Shown one piece after another: positions 13,801-24,600 of a DNA stretch of 64,000 nucleotides. The number at the start of each line of letters is the position of its first letter. Position 1 is the first letter of the stretch. Below the pieces are notes generated by a model. That model had not been told where the DNA came from. It worked only from the letters and a program-made list of their open reading frames with translations, and ran no database searches. Made by a program: the position numbers and the translations under genes. Source of the DNA: Thuidium tamariscinum (lineage: Eukaryota > Streptophyta > Bryopsida > Hypnales > Thuidiaceae). The stretch is from contig OX344749.2 of NCBI GenBank assembly GCA_947034885.2, positions 6,835,501 through 6,899,500 of the forward strand, given 5' to 3'.

Positions 13801-14490
13801 TTTGTCCCAAGGTAAATTCACCCTGCTGGTTCCACTTTGAATGGAGAATTTAGAATCCTCCATTCGAATAACTTACTGGATATCAAATTCTGAGCTTGGC
13901 CAATGGCCACTTGCTCGGCACGTGGAGCTTCAAGTGAAATGCCCCTTTTCAGACAGAACCCTGAAAATGTTGCTTTGCTTCCTCTTTTTTTAAGAAGGAA
14001 ACATTTTTTTTCCCCCAAGGGGCGCCAGTTGCATCCTCTCTTTATCAAAATCTCATGATCAAAATCTCTTGATTCCTTTTCTTTTAGTATTAAATTTTCA
14101 CTGGTCACTTTCCTTCAACTTTAAATTTGCAAGGGTTACAATCCATTTCCTCTTTCGAAGACATGATGGTTTCAAAAGTGAGTCTAAAATAGATTTTAGA
14201 TATTCTTTTTACATGGTTATTGAACACAATATGAATAAATTATGGGTTTCAATTGAGTACAGATGTACTCCAAAATGACCCTAGACTTTCATGACTTTAC
14301 TTTATCTTAGAGCTTGTAGGGGTTGGCTTTAGAATGGGGTCACACTTGAATTAGGTGCAATTACTTCAAGCCTTCTCTACGTTTAGATTGACAAGCCTTG
14401 AAGAAAACTTCACAATTGAAGGTTCATGACTTGTCTTTGAGGAACCAAGCATCGGAGGTAGCGTGAAGTGAGAGGAGGGTATAAAAGTGT
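10844..14490. other. Gene-free, very AT-rich DNA with old transposon pieces
   Basis: About 12660-13340 is a degraded copy of the sequence also seen at 6900-7300 and 54040-54560 (shared 'cataccaatgtgacctt' and 'gccaaaaaaatgatat'), so it is old TTAA-family material. I see no gene. The short frame near 13818-14108 has no recognisable motif. Confidence 0.5.
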
Positions 14491-15201
14491 TTAACCCCTA
14501 AAGCCTTGAACTGCGTATTTTGGCAACATAAGTTTTTTGGACAACTCACTACGAATGGAGTTTTTATTTTTATTTTTTGAAATTTTTACACAAGATGTGC
14601 CCAAGGAGTAGCTTTAAAGCCCAACAATTTTCATAACTTTTGACTTTGTGGTTAAAAAGTTATGGCATGACTCGGAGGGCAACCCGGGCAGTTGAAAAAA
14701 CTTCTTTAAAAAAACTTTTTTTTCAAAAGTGAAATTTCAAATTAATTCTTTAGGTTTTTACAGACATGGTAAGCTTTGTTTCATTCCATTTGGATAAAGG
14801 AGTCAAAAGTTATAAGGAATTTTAGTTTGCGGGTAGGTATGGTTTTCAAAGATTCCATACCTACCCACAAACTAAAATTCCTCATAACTTTTGACTCCTT
14901 TATCCAGATGGAATGAAACAAATCTTCCCATGTCTGTAAAAACCTAAAGAATCAATTTGAAATTTCATTTTTGAAAAAAAAGTTTTTTTAAAGAAGTTTT
15001 TCAGCTGCCCAAGCTGCCCTCCGAGTCATGCCATATCTTTTTAACTACAAAGTCAAAATTTATGAAAATTGTTGGGCCTTAAAGCTACTCCTTGGGCACA
15101 TCTTGTGTAAAAAGTTCAAAGAAAAAAAAAACTCTATTTATAGTGAGCTGCCCAAAAAATTTATATTGCCAAAAAATGCAGCTCATGGCTTTAGGGGTTA
15201 A
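14491..15201. mobile_element. TTAA-flanked foldback element, about 350-bp arms
   Basis: The body (14495-15197) begins CCCCTAAAGCC and ends GGCTTTAGGGG, with TTAA at both sides. Almost the whole element is an inverted repeat: the left arm to about 14845 and the right arm from about 14855 match with few differences, meeting near 'ggtatggttttcaaagattccatacc'. A transcript would form one long stem. No protein is encoded. Confidence 0.85.
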
Positions 15202-16150
15202 TTTACTGTTTTTGCATATTTTCTAAACCAAGGTATCTCATAATGTGAATTCTTTTTCATCAATTTGCTATCAGTCTTGCAACTAGCACAAAAGACCTTT
15301 GAAATTATAGGCAAGCCTACCTCTTTAGTTGGGCATGACTGCAATTCAAATGGATTCAAATTTAATTGTCCCTTTCTTGCCATGTAAGACAAATGTATTG
15401 TCAACATAATTTCCTCCCTTGAACTTCAAGTTTTTAGTGTAAAGTAGAGAGTCATAGTAGAATCATTTCATATTTTTATTGTTGAACCAAGACATAGGAT
15501 GCTAAAAGAATTGCATGAGATAAGGTTCAACAATTATAATGATTCATTTTTACAAAAGGTTGTAGGCAAGTAAACTTGCATCCAAACTACTTTGTGATCC
15601 CATTTTTGGCCTTTGTCATTACTTGAACTTTTGAGTTGTATAAAAAAATGTGCTATTCTTTTCCAAGTTTCTAATGATCTTGTGTATTTTTGCATTTGAA
15701 TGGGCTAATTGTAGTTTGCTCTATATTTTAGCTTCTTAATTTGTTTGCACCATTTTCACTATAGTCTTCTAATTTTGATTATAAGTGCACTACAGCTCTT
15801 GTAGCTTAAATTTATCAATTCCAAAGCTAACCTTGGTTGGAAGATTGCTTTACATTGCTTCTCATATTTATTGTAAACTCAAGTGTAAAGAGGCTTTAAG
15901 TCTCAAACAACATATTTGTTTCTGGCAATTTTTCACTAGAAACTAACATGGTTTATAGAATAATAAGAAGCCTATAGAAAATTTGAGGGGTGTCTGTGTA
16001 TTTAGAAACATTTTGCCAATTCCCTTTGAGCTTGTACTTAGAATTTGCTGGATCTTTCTTGTTATAAGTAAATTATGTAAATCAAATAGACAAAGAGGGA
16101 TTAAAAAAAGGTAAAAAAAAAAAAATAGCAAAAATGTGACAATCATCTAT
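15202..16150. other. Gene-free AT-rich DNA
   Basis: No exon, RNA gene or clear repeat end recognised. Confidence 0.45.
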
Positions 16151-16199
16151 TGTAATTGATTGCCACATTGGGAGGTATGTCAAAATTCACAAAATTTAC

Positions 16200-17049
16200 A
16201 TTTGCCCTTCGCAAGAGGTTCCCTAGAGAAAAAAGAACACCGATTTAGAGGGGATTTGCTCTCCACCTATTTTGGCGTGCTCATTCAGACACCGGACGTG
16301 GCCCCAAACTGCCGGGGAGCTTGCTTGTCTGCCCACTGCCACCACCTTCATCCACTCGCGGACTCGCCACCTGCTCCGGCGCTCCCGAGTCTGCCGCGGA
16401 ACTGATGGAAAAAAAACCCAGTGATCGACAACTAATTTACACCGACCTTCGGGAACAATTGGCGTCACCCGTACTTCACCTTCACCTGGGGAATCGTGTT
16501 TTGCACTTCTCTCTTACGATGCAGACATCCGTCGTGGAGCTTCAATTCAGTGTCTGTCTTTGGCATTGATAAGGTGCGTCTTGAAACCGACTTGCTACTG
16601 CATCAGATATATATTTCCGCTCGAACTCGAACATGGTCATTCAGGATTGAAATTGGTCTCTTAGTTCGAGCTTTGTACGAGGTTTGATTTGGTGATCGTT
16701 TGGGAGTTGGGTTTTGAGATGAAGTGACCTATGGCTATGGCGGAAGGGTGGGGTGCGTGGGTTTGCACTGCGGTTGCTCTTCGTATTCGTTGCTTTCGAA
16801 TCTAGGTCATTCTTGAAAGATTCTGGACGTCTGGGAGTGCTGGGTTACACTGCGCTTGGGGTTCACATTAGTCAATCAGACCTTTTTTCAATTCCATAAG
16901 GTTTTGCAAGTCACCGATCAAGTGTAGGCTACAAGATTATTGGAAATTCTTGATTTTGAGCTTTTGTTGCGCGGGTTCGTGATTTGGTCATCAGGGGGCC
17001 TGTGTACAGCACCGAATCAATGCGTTTGACGGTTTAGTGCCCGTCAGCA
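16200..17049 (+). promoter_or_regulatory. Probable promoter and 5' leader (with intron) of the kinase gene
   Basis: Base composition rises from very AT-rich to balanced at about 16200, as at other transcribed segments here. A good donor (AAG then GTGCGT) at 16574 and acceptors near 16994 and 17009 (CAG) would remove a leader intron of about 430 bp before the ATG at 17050. This is inferred from composition and splice signals only. Confidence 0.4.
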
Positions 17050-19467
17050 ATGGCATCAGGCGGCTCTTCTGAATCCATGGTCCCGAGAAGAGAGGGAGAA
17101 ACTTTGAATGAAGATGAAGGGGAAACAGGGCTGGCGCGGAGACCGCAGAGTCTACGTTCCTGGCCTACAGTGTCCCAGCTTCGTGTCGCGGTAAGCAAGT
17201 TGAGGAAAGATTTGGATGAGCTGCAGAGTCCTCCTGTTCTTCCTTCTACGCCGGGAGCAAGGGCGGAGCAATCAGCACCAGGATCACCTCCACCCGCCTT
17301 TGGATCTCGTGCCACCATTCCACGTGCAGGCTCAGGCCCTCTTGCTTTCTACCACCGCGGCGTCGCAGTGCGAATGCTCACAGACTACTTAGGAGACCTC
17401 GTGGTCTTAAACAACCGACAGCTTGAAGGTGTTACAGAGAGTGTGCGGCAACGCCGTCTTCACACCGTGAAGAAACGGATTGAGGAGTATCAGGAGGCTT
17501 TAGATGAAATGGTGAAAGCGAATGAGCAAGAGCGTGATGGGCAGCTCACATGGAAGGAGCGCGACATTCTGAAGCGTATGCTGGAAGATTACTCTCGTGG
17601 GTTGGAGGAATTTTTGGACAACCCGGACGATATTGGCGGACTCGACAAACTGGAGGATCAGCTGGCGATGGTGCGAGCAAGGATTGATTTGGTGGATGCA
17701 GGGATGCCTTTGGATTTCTCAGAAACAAGTTTTGATGTCATGGGGGACTCGTTGACTGCGTCGTTGGAAGGATGTGAAACGCAAGTCCTGGAGATTTCGG
17801 AGCTGCGTGAATTTGAGGTTTTCAATCTGCAGTGTGGTTTTCTTGTGGAGACTCTGTTACCTCCTGCGAAAGAGAGACTGGGTCGGTACAATGAGATCCT
17901 GGGAGTAGTCAAGGAATTGGAGGTGGAAGAGTACGAAGTGAGCACGCGACAGCGGATTTTCAAAAGTGTAGCGTTCTGCATTGAGTCGCTGTCTGAATTC
18001 GCGCGTCAGTTGCAAGTCGTGTTGGATTTGCTGACCATGTGTGGGAATGCGAAGTGGTGGATAACTGCTTTGGAGCTTTCGAATGCGGCTCCACAGTCTA
18101 AGATCCCGAGGTGGAATAGCTTCTCCCTGGCGATTCGGTCTTCTGAATGGAGCATGGACATTGTGGAATTGGCGTTTCATGCGTTGAGTCAGCTCCTCGA
18201 TGGGGAATCGAATTTGCGAGATGTGTTTTTCAACTGGTCTGATGAGCAGCGGCGGACGGTGCTGGAAATCAACGGCGAGCCTGTGCGCAGACAGGACTCC
18301 ACGATTGGGAGATTAGGTTTGCTGGCAGTCATGCGGGAGTTGGAAGCTGAGGACGTCGCTGATCTGATCCAAAAGCTTGTTGAGCTAACGAATAAGCCTC
18401 GTAAACGATCTTTTTTCAATGACGAAGACTCTAACATGCATGCGATTGCAGAGTTTTTGAGCAAGAAGCTGGACGGACCCATACCTGGAGTCAATTCTTT
18501 GCCTTACACATTCCAATTGCATTACGATGATTTGAAGTACTCCCACTACATAGATTCAGGATCTTCAGGTATGGTGGCGGAGTACAAGTGGTTCGGCCGA
18601 ATTGTGGCCGTCAAAACGATCAAATCTCCGGGGCTAGAGAGAAAGAAATTTGAGGAGGAAGCTGCCATTTTGGCCACTGTTCAACATCCCTTCGTGGTTC
18701 GAATGATAGGCTGCACATTCAATAGAAAAATCGATTCAGGATTGTTGGCAATGGAGCTCATGGAACATGATCTGAGGACGGTGATTCAGAAACGGTGTCC
18801 GGATCCTGGACCTGGACAGAGTCCCTTCCCTCTCATCGTTGCCATTGACATCATGTTGCAGATAGCGGAAGGCATGCTGTATCTCCGAGAGAACAGGATC
18901 CTGCACAGGGATTTGAAGGCCAAGAACGTCCTCTTGAACCGCGGCAGACGTGTGCGCAGGTCCCTGAGTGCAGCTTACAGAAGGTTCCCAGTTCTAGCAT
19001 CTCTGCTTCATACGGAAGAATACTACCTCGCAAAGCTGGCTGATTTCGGCATCGCCAAGGCGAAGCCTGTGCATTCTTTAACACAGATGGTAGGGACAAC
19101 TCCTTGGAGGGCACCGGAGGTGTTCAATGTTCCTGACTTGGAGACTGCCCCTCACTACAAATGGCCTGCTGATGTCTACAGTTTTGCGATGACATGCTAT
19201 GAAATCCTGACTGGAAAAATTCCATTCGATGGAGTTCCCAACACGAGGATTTACGAAAGAGTCATGGCAGAGGAGAGACCCGCCCTGGACGATGTCACCA
19301 TGCCCTCACCCGCTTTGAAGGAACTCATCCAGCAATGTTGGGCCACTGATCCAAAGGATCGACCGAACTTTGGTGACATCTGCCGAAGGTTGTGGCAGTG
19401 CAAGGTGGAAACGATCTTACCCGTGTTCAGGCTTCATCTCAGCCCTTCCAGCAGTCGCAGGTTGTAA
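17050..19467 (+). CDS. TKL-group Ser/Thr protein kinase with helical N-terminal region
   Basis: An intronless 805-aa protein whose C-terminal part is a full protein kinase domain (about residues 495-785). Motifs seen: glycine loop at 501-509 with Asp at the first Gly position, VAVK with K522, HRDLKAKN with catalytic D621 and N626, DFG at 665-667, the GTTPWRAPE activation-loop end (APE 688-690) and a TKL-like DVYSFAM / CWATDPKDRP tail. Every catalytic residue is present, so activity is expected. About 26 extra basic residues lie between N626 and DFG. Residues 1-105 are Ser/Pro-rich. Residues 130-480 are largely charged helices, with strong coiled-coil character at about 135-235; I recognise no named domain. 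The layout of helical N-terminus plus TKL kinase recalls plant DUF1221 or MLKL-like kinases, but I cannot show homology. No signal peptide or membrane span is evident. Substrate and pathway are unknown. Confidence 0.88.
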   Translation: MASGGSSESMVPRREGETLNEDEGETGLARRPQSLRSWPTVSQLRVAVSKLRKDLDELQSPPVLPSTPGARAEQSAPGSPPPAFGSRATIPRAGSGPLAFYHRGVAVRMLTDYLGDLVVLNNRQLEGVTESVRQRRLHTVKKRIEEYQEALDEMVKANEQERDGQLTWKERDILKRMLEDYSRGLEEFLDNPDDIGGLDKLEDQLAMVRARIDLVDAGMPLDFSETSFDVMGDSLTASLEGCETQVLEISELREFEVFNLQCGFLVETLLPPAKERLGRYNEILGVVKELEVEEYEVSTRQRIFKSVAFCIESLSEFARQLQVVLDLLTMCGNAKWWITALELSNAAPQSKIPRWNSFSLAIRSSEWSMDIVELAFHALSQLLDGESNLRDVFFNWSDEQRRTVLEINGEPVRRQDSTIGRLGLLAVMRELEAEDVADLIQKLVELTNKPRKRSFFNDEDSNMHAIAEFLSKKLDGPIPGVNSLPYTFQLHYDDLKYSHYIDSGSSGMVAEYKWFGRIVAVKTIKSPGLERKKFEEEAAILATVQHPFVVRMIGCTFNRKIDSGLLAMELMEHDLRTVIQKRCPDPGPGQSPFPLIVAIDIMLQIAEGMLYLRENRILHRDLKAKNVLLNRGRRVRRSLSAAYRRFPVLASLLHTEEYYLAKLADFGIAKAKPVHSLTQMVGTTPWRAPEVFNVPDLETAPHYKWPADVYSFAMTCYEILTGKIPFDGVPNTRIYERVMAEERPALDDVTMPSPALKELIQQCWATDPKDRPNFGDICRRLWQCKVETILPVFRLHLSPSSSRRL

Positions 19468-20116
19468 ATCTTGTACTCCTTGCGTGTGTATGCTTAGACT
19501 AGGCCAATCTCTGTTGATAGTTGCAATCGAGCTGGTTCATTTATTGGTAGAAATAGAAACTTACAACCCATTTCCGTTCACTCAATTCAGCATAGCTCCC
19601 GGTTGAGTTGGGTGGGGGAAATTTTTTACCTGTATGGGGAAATAGATTTGAAAATTTTCATATTTTTCCATCCAAAAACAAAATTATTGTGAATTTTTTT
19701 CATTAACATTTTTTGGAACTTATTCTTGACATATAGGTATGTCAGGAAATGTACAGGAAATTAGCAACTCATAATGCATCATAATATGTGAGTTACTCCC
19801 ACTTCCTATGCTTAGAAATAGAACAGTCTAAACTTTGGAAATGGGGGTCGATTGGATAGGGTATGCTTGCTCAATAACCAATAGTTTGCTTTGGAGGATT
19901 TGTTCCAAAAAAATTCCAAAAAATTCTAGAGGATTGTTTTAGAGGATTAGTCAATGGAGTCATGGACAAAGTCAATTAAAATTGCAGATAAATCACATGA
20001 TTGTTTGATTTTTGAACATTCTTTTTGAAATGGTGTGAGAACTTGAGCCCACTTTGAGTTTCCTCATCCTTCTAGACGTCCCTCCAAATAATAAGGTAGT
20101 TTGTTCCAAAAGCATA
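19468..20116. other. Kinase 3' flank and AT-rich spacer
   Basis: This probably holds the kinase 3' UTR in its first part. A weakly similar fragment of the AGAGGATT family (about 19890-19945) precedes the MITE. No gene seen. Confidence 0.4.
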
Positions 20117-20448
20117 AGAGGATTTCTAGCTAGTTTAGAAGACTGTGAGTTTCCAAACGTTAAGAATGTATTGGGAACTCTGGGAATGCTATGTTGATGT
20201 GGTTGAGCGATTGCCACGTTAGAAAAGACTAATTAATTAATTATTTTAAGTAATTATTAAATATTTTGAAAAATATTTTTGAAAAAAGAAAAAAATTTAA
20301 ATCATTTTCTTGCTTTTTAATACATTTTGAAGTTTTTTGGGAAAATAAATTTTTAAATTTTTTTTTCAAAATTCAAACCAATAGGGGAACACTGGAACAG
20401 TTTCAGGGAACAATCCTAAAACGGTCTTCTAGGGGCCAGAAATCCTCT
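20117..20448. mobile_element. TA-flanked MITE, AGAGGATTT family
   Basis: Ends AGAGGATTTCT and AGAAATCCTCT are flanked by TA (20115-20116 and 20449-20450). Interior blocks such as 'gatgtggttgagc' and 'ccacgttagaaaa' match the MITE at 10533-10843. No coding content. Confidence 0.75.
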
Positions 20449-20537
20449 TATGTGATTATTCTAAATGTGACCCTATCTAGGAACAACAGACACGTTTGAA
20501 ATATGTATTATTGTCAATGATGAATTAGGTAGGTTTA

Positions 20538-20953
20538 GAGCATCTCCACTTCCTTGGCAAAATGCAAGTGGGATCTAGCTTACAAACTAGGGGTGCTCAG
20601 TTTTGTTAGCCGGATTGAAATAGTGCCCTACCCATAGCTTCTTAACAAGTCAAATGAAAGTGAAAACTACAAACGAGGTGAAAATTGTAGCAAAGTGAGA
20701 ACTACAACAGGCTCAAAACTGCAACAGAAACATAAAAGCAACTATAGCTACAAGTTGTGCCAAGTTTTTTTTGGCAGTGTCACTAACGGATTTGCTAGCT
20801 ATGAGGCGACCTACAAAATGACCTTGTTTTATTAGTTAGATTGCACTTACAGGCTCTTCTTGCTAACAAGTCATCCATTTTGCTAAATAAGTGGGACTAT
20901 TTTGGAAGTGCGTCTTAAGAAGTCATCCATTTCCCAAACAGGTGGTGATGCTC
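20538..20953. mobile_element. TTA-flanked GAGCATC MITE (PIF/Harbinger-like)
   Basis: Begins GAGCATCTCCAC and ends GTGGTGATGCTC, with a direct TTA on each side (20535-20537 and 20954-20956). A 3-bp TTA/TAA target duplication is characteristic of PIF/Harbinger elements. The element at 32347-32804 has the same ends. Confidence 0.75.
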
Positions 20954-20956
20954 TTA

Positions 20957-22011
20957 AATGGTCACTTGTGAGCAAACTACCTTAATCATGCATTTTAGTC
21001 AAACTACCACTATATTTTAGTTCACAACATGCAATTTCATCCATCCATATTTTCTCCGATCCAAGGTTCTTATATTAGTTTTCTAAATTTCTAGATTTTC
21101 AAATTTGCATTTCACATCTATTCTACAATTCAAAGAATGCAAGTGTTTCATTTCAAAAACTAAGGTAGGATGATCCACGTTGTCCCTTTTGGTCATTGCT
21201 CATATTTCTAGTAGTTGGATTTTCTAAAAATTCTTGGCAACAAAGTGCCAAATTAAACAAATTTTCATATATATTTGGGCAAATTCATTTGAGAAAGATG
21301 AGTCATATGATAGGTGGTCAAAGCAATATCACAGCTTCCCATTTTCACAGTTGCAATGCTAATCCAAAAACACAGTTGAATTGTCTTATACGAAGCATGC
21401 ACAGTCGGGTTCAGGCAATTTGGATCTGCCTACTGACTTTTAACTTTCTCAATTCAAAATGGTTATTCAAACATGCTATAGGTAATATATAAACGTTAAA
21501 AGTTATTAGAAGTTCACATAATAAATTCATAGCGAACGGAGTCATACGAAAATCACTTACAGCTACTCAGTTTACAATTAGATACTGAAGGAATTATAAA
21601 TATTCAGTTTCATATTTTACCAATCAGTATTGGTTAGTGCAATAGTAAACCAAAAACCTTATATGCTCTCAAAAATGTAGTTTGCAACTTTTATTTGAAT
21701 GTCGTTCTTCCTGGAAATTGCACTTCACTATATACATCTTCAAATTTTTGGGTGTTTGAAGTTTAGACTTCCTCTAGGACCACTTCAAACTAAAGTTGGA
21801 GAGGGAGAAAATTGCGATACTCCCTTTGTAAAACCCAAGGCAAGTTCAAATGACATCACATACAGGTAAGAAGAGATGGTGCCATTTGTGAAAACTACAG
21901 TACAAATTGATTCCGTGAAAAAACTCATATACAATCAGGTCTCCTTATAATCCTTAAAATCACTCTGAAAATCACGCCCTGCTATTGCACAAAAGAACCA
22001 TTGACAAATTC
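20957..22011. other. Spacer and probable SDE2 3' flank
   Basis: The right-hand part probably includes the 3' UTR of the minus-strand SDE2 gene, since composition rises from about 21700. I see no other gene; the short plus-strand frame at 21196-21492 has no recognisable motif. Confidence 0.4.
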
Positions 22012-23774
22012 TCACTTAACATCGATTGTGACTGGCGAGACTGTCGTCAAGGTTCCTGTCGTAATTGTCGTCATAGTCTCGGTCGTAATTGTAGTCGTGG
22101 TCTCCGTTGTGACCGTCACCTTTTCCGAACTATGAACTCCTGATACCGTATCATCCAATTCAGTTTCAATAACCACAGTGTCCACAATCTTATCCTGCGA
22201 ACTTGCAATGCTGACCCCAATAGAAGGTTCCACTTGCTCCGGTGTCATCACAGCTACGTCTCCATCACCGGCTTCACCACTTGAAGAAGGACGCTCGTCT
22301 TCATCCATGTTCTCTTCATCGCTGTCATCCTCGCTGTCATCCTCGTCTCCCATCCTAATATAATGCATCGGAAAAATTAGGTTAGCAGGAAATAAGCAGC
22401 CATAGAAGTGTAAATAAATCAAAATTCAAAGAATACTCGCTAAAGATATAGAAAATGACGTTCGCTGCAAAAGCTTCACTGATCCCACTACAGTACTAAT
22501 GAGTGAAAACATTTCCCATCCAAGCATTTGTTGAAGGCTTCCCCGTATTGAAGTCTCACAGGAATGTGAGCGGTTGAATAGTAAGGTGACCGACGAAGTA
22601 ATTCACCTATGAATTATAACCTAATTTTTCTGTAGAACTTGTACACGCAGCCCCCCAACGTGCTATAAAACCAACATGGCAAAGGACTTAACACTAAGCA
22701 CTCTGAACTATCACTGAGGCCACAGGAGATGTTCCAAGCCCAATCCAAAGTTCCAAACGAGAAATTCCATTTCTTTTTAAACTGGAATGGCGGGCATAAG
22801 AACCTCACGACTCCATTTCAAACCTCGGGTAGCAAACTTCATTGGGTCGCTGTGATCTCAATACTTCGGGATAGGAGGCATACTTTAGTGCTTCGGACGT
22901 ATTTTCAGAAGGTTTTCAACATAACATCTTTCAAACCTTGGTCGAGGATTGAGCACAAAATCTCCATTTGCTTGTGAAATGATCTCTGGTTACCAACGAC
23001 TTTTTAACCCGCCAACCCAGTTTAGCAGGAGAGAAAGCAAAACGAAGCACCGCGAACCAAACGGACGAAGGGAATTCATAACAACACGAGTTTTAAAAGC
23101 ACGACGAGTGATTACCATAACCGAGCTCGTTTCTCAAATACGGCTGCCTCCTCTTCCACCTTGCGCTTGCTACTGGTATTTGACTTGCGAGCCGCGATTA
23201 ACCCTGAAGCCACCGCTAGTTGGACTTCCTCCATAGCTTCCGAAGTCTCAGCCCTAAACTTCTCGAGTTCCTCAAACACGCCATTATCCTCTTCCTTGGC
23301 TTTCGTTGCCTTCTTCAAAAACTCCTCCGCCGTCTTCTCGAGCTCCCTCTCCTCAGCATCCGCTTTCCATTCCTTCAGCTTCTTCTCGGCGTTCACATGA
23401 CGCAACCGACGACCACTCATATCCCGGCAAGCATCGAAATTGCTTGTCTTCTTCTGTCCCGCTTTCGTGGCCGCGCCACGAAGAAGAGAACCAAACCCTC
23501 CCTTTCCTCCCGGCAAGCGAAGCAACAAAGTGCAAGAAGGGAAGAAACCCCCGTCTTCCGCCGTGAGGCAAGAATCGGGATGCACGACCGAAGTGCCCGT
23601 CACTAAGCGCAAGCAGTGGGAGGGGATACCTGTCCGCGCGCACAAATGAGCCGCGACGCTGGCCCCGGAAACGACGCCATCGCCGTCCGAGAAGCGTAAA
23701 CAGAGCGTGCGCCCGTCCAAACCCTTCACCAGCATTTGCCGCACCGGCGACGACCTCATCGTCATTGTCACCAT
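22012..23774 (-). CDS. SDE2: SDE2 homologue, ubiquitin-fold precursor, two exons
   Basis: SDE2 is a nuclear protein made as a ubiquitin-fold precursor. In yeast and animals it is cut after the GG of a GGKGG motif, and the released C-terminal part acts in pre-mRNA splicing and replication-stress control. Exon 1 is 23774-23116 and exon 2 is 22354-22012 (complement). The donor GTAATC and acceptor TATTAG join in frame to give ...RLWMGDED..., for 333 aa. Residues 12-88 form the ubiquitin-like part ([13 protein letters not shown]). The cleavage site [12 protein letters not shown] is at 89-100, followed by the conserved block around [13 protein letters not shown] and a Lys/Glu-rich helix. The C-terminus is acidic ([13 protein letters not shown]) and ends in an unusual Thr-rich tail. 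I see no SAP domain. ATGs at codons 1, 4 and 6 could each start translation. It is convergent with the kinase gene. Confidence 0.9.
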
Positions 23775-23857
23775 CGCACAGTTGAATCAAGTCTTACTGC
23801 TCCGATGTAATGCGAGTGGATTGCAACCCTAATTGGAATAAAATGGCCGAGGAGATT

Positions 23858-23867
23858 GAAACCCTAA
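23858..23867. promoter_or_regulatory. Telo-box-like motif upstream of SDE2
   Basis: GAAACCCTAA lies 84 bp upstream of the SDE2 start. AAACCCTAA telo-boxes are common in promoters of plant housekeeping genes and work in either orientation. Function here is inferred from motif and position. Confidence 0.5.
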
Positions 23868-24041
23868 TTGCGCTCGAAGGCTAATGAAACTGAGGAAGAA
23901 GTAGAGAAGAGGAAGAAGGCGAGGAAGGAGCCTCGAGGAGCAGATTGGAAATTTTTTCGGTTACCCGTAAGTCTAAATTTTTCTGCCCGGAAGTGACGCA
24001 TGTCATATTGTGGTTGGTTGTAATCTCTTACAAACATCTGA

Positions 24042-24600
24042 GACAGGTAGTTTGTTTTGTTTTGTTTGTTTTGTTTGTCACATTGAGATCTCCCGGACTG
24101 TGCATCCCTGGCTGCGTGCTTGGTACTGTCAGAAAGCTTTCAGCGAGGAGGGGTGTTAGGGCTTGGTTTTGTAGCATTGGGATTCACGGCGAGAAAATTA
24201 TAGATTTCTGAGTTATTTTTGGTTTTAGAAAATTTAAAAATTACTTTTACTTTGATTTTGGATGCAATCTTGGTAGCCCTAGGTGAGGAGGGTGCACGAA
24301 CTTTGTTTTGTGGCGTTTGGACCTATAGTGAGAAAGATATTGAATTTCAAAATTTTTACATGCATTCAAAAATTAGATTTGATTGTGGCAACGGCACATG
24401 GCACACTAGATCTTTTGGCATGTGCGTCCCCCGGGTGTGTGCTTTGTACCGTCAGAAAGCTCTCGGCGAGGAGGGGTGCACGGGCTTGGTTTCAGGGCAT
24501 TCCAACGTACGGTGAGAAAATTATTGAATTTCAAAGTTTTAATAAATTAAAAAAATTAGAAAATTACTTTTACTATAGTTTTGACTATGGCATCAGCACA
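24042..24600. repeat. Dispersed repeat built from about 150-bp units
   Basis: Starts with a CAGGTAGTTTG end and a TTTGTTTTG run, then has about three diverged copies of a unit containing 'gtcagaaagct', 'cgaggaggggtgcacg' and 'gagaaaattat'. It is the reverse complement of the tandem array at 40108-41076, including the shared 'cacattgagatctcccgg'. A TGTGGCAACGGCACA motif near 24375 recurs at other copies (about 43415, 59748). Unclassified; no protein encoded. Confidence 0.6.

Noticed and set aside
23353..23790. 145-codon minus-strand frame overlapping SDE2
   Set aside because: It is the shifted frame of SDE2 exon 1, which has clear family motifs and correct splice phase.
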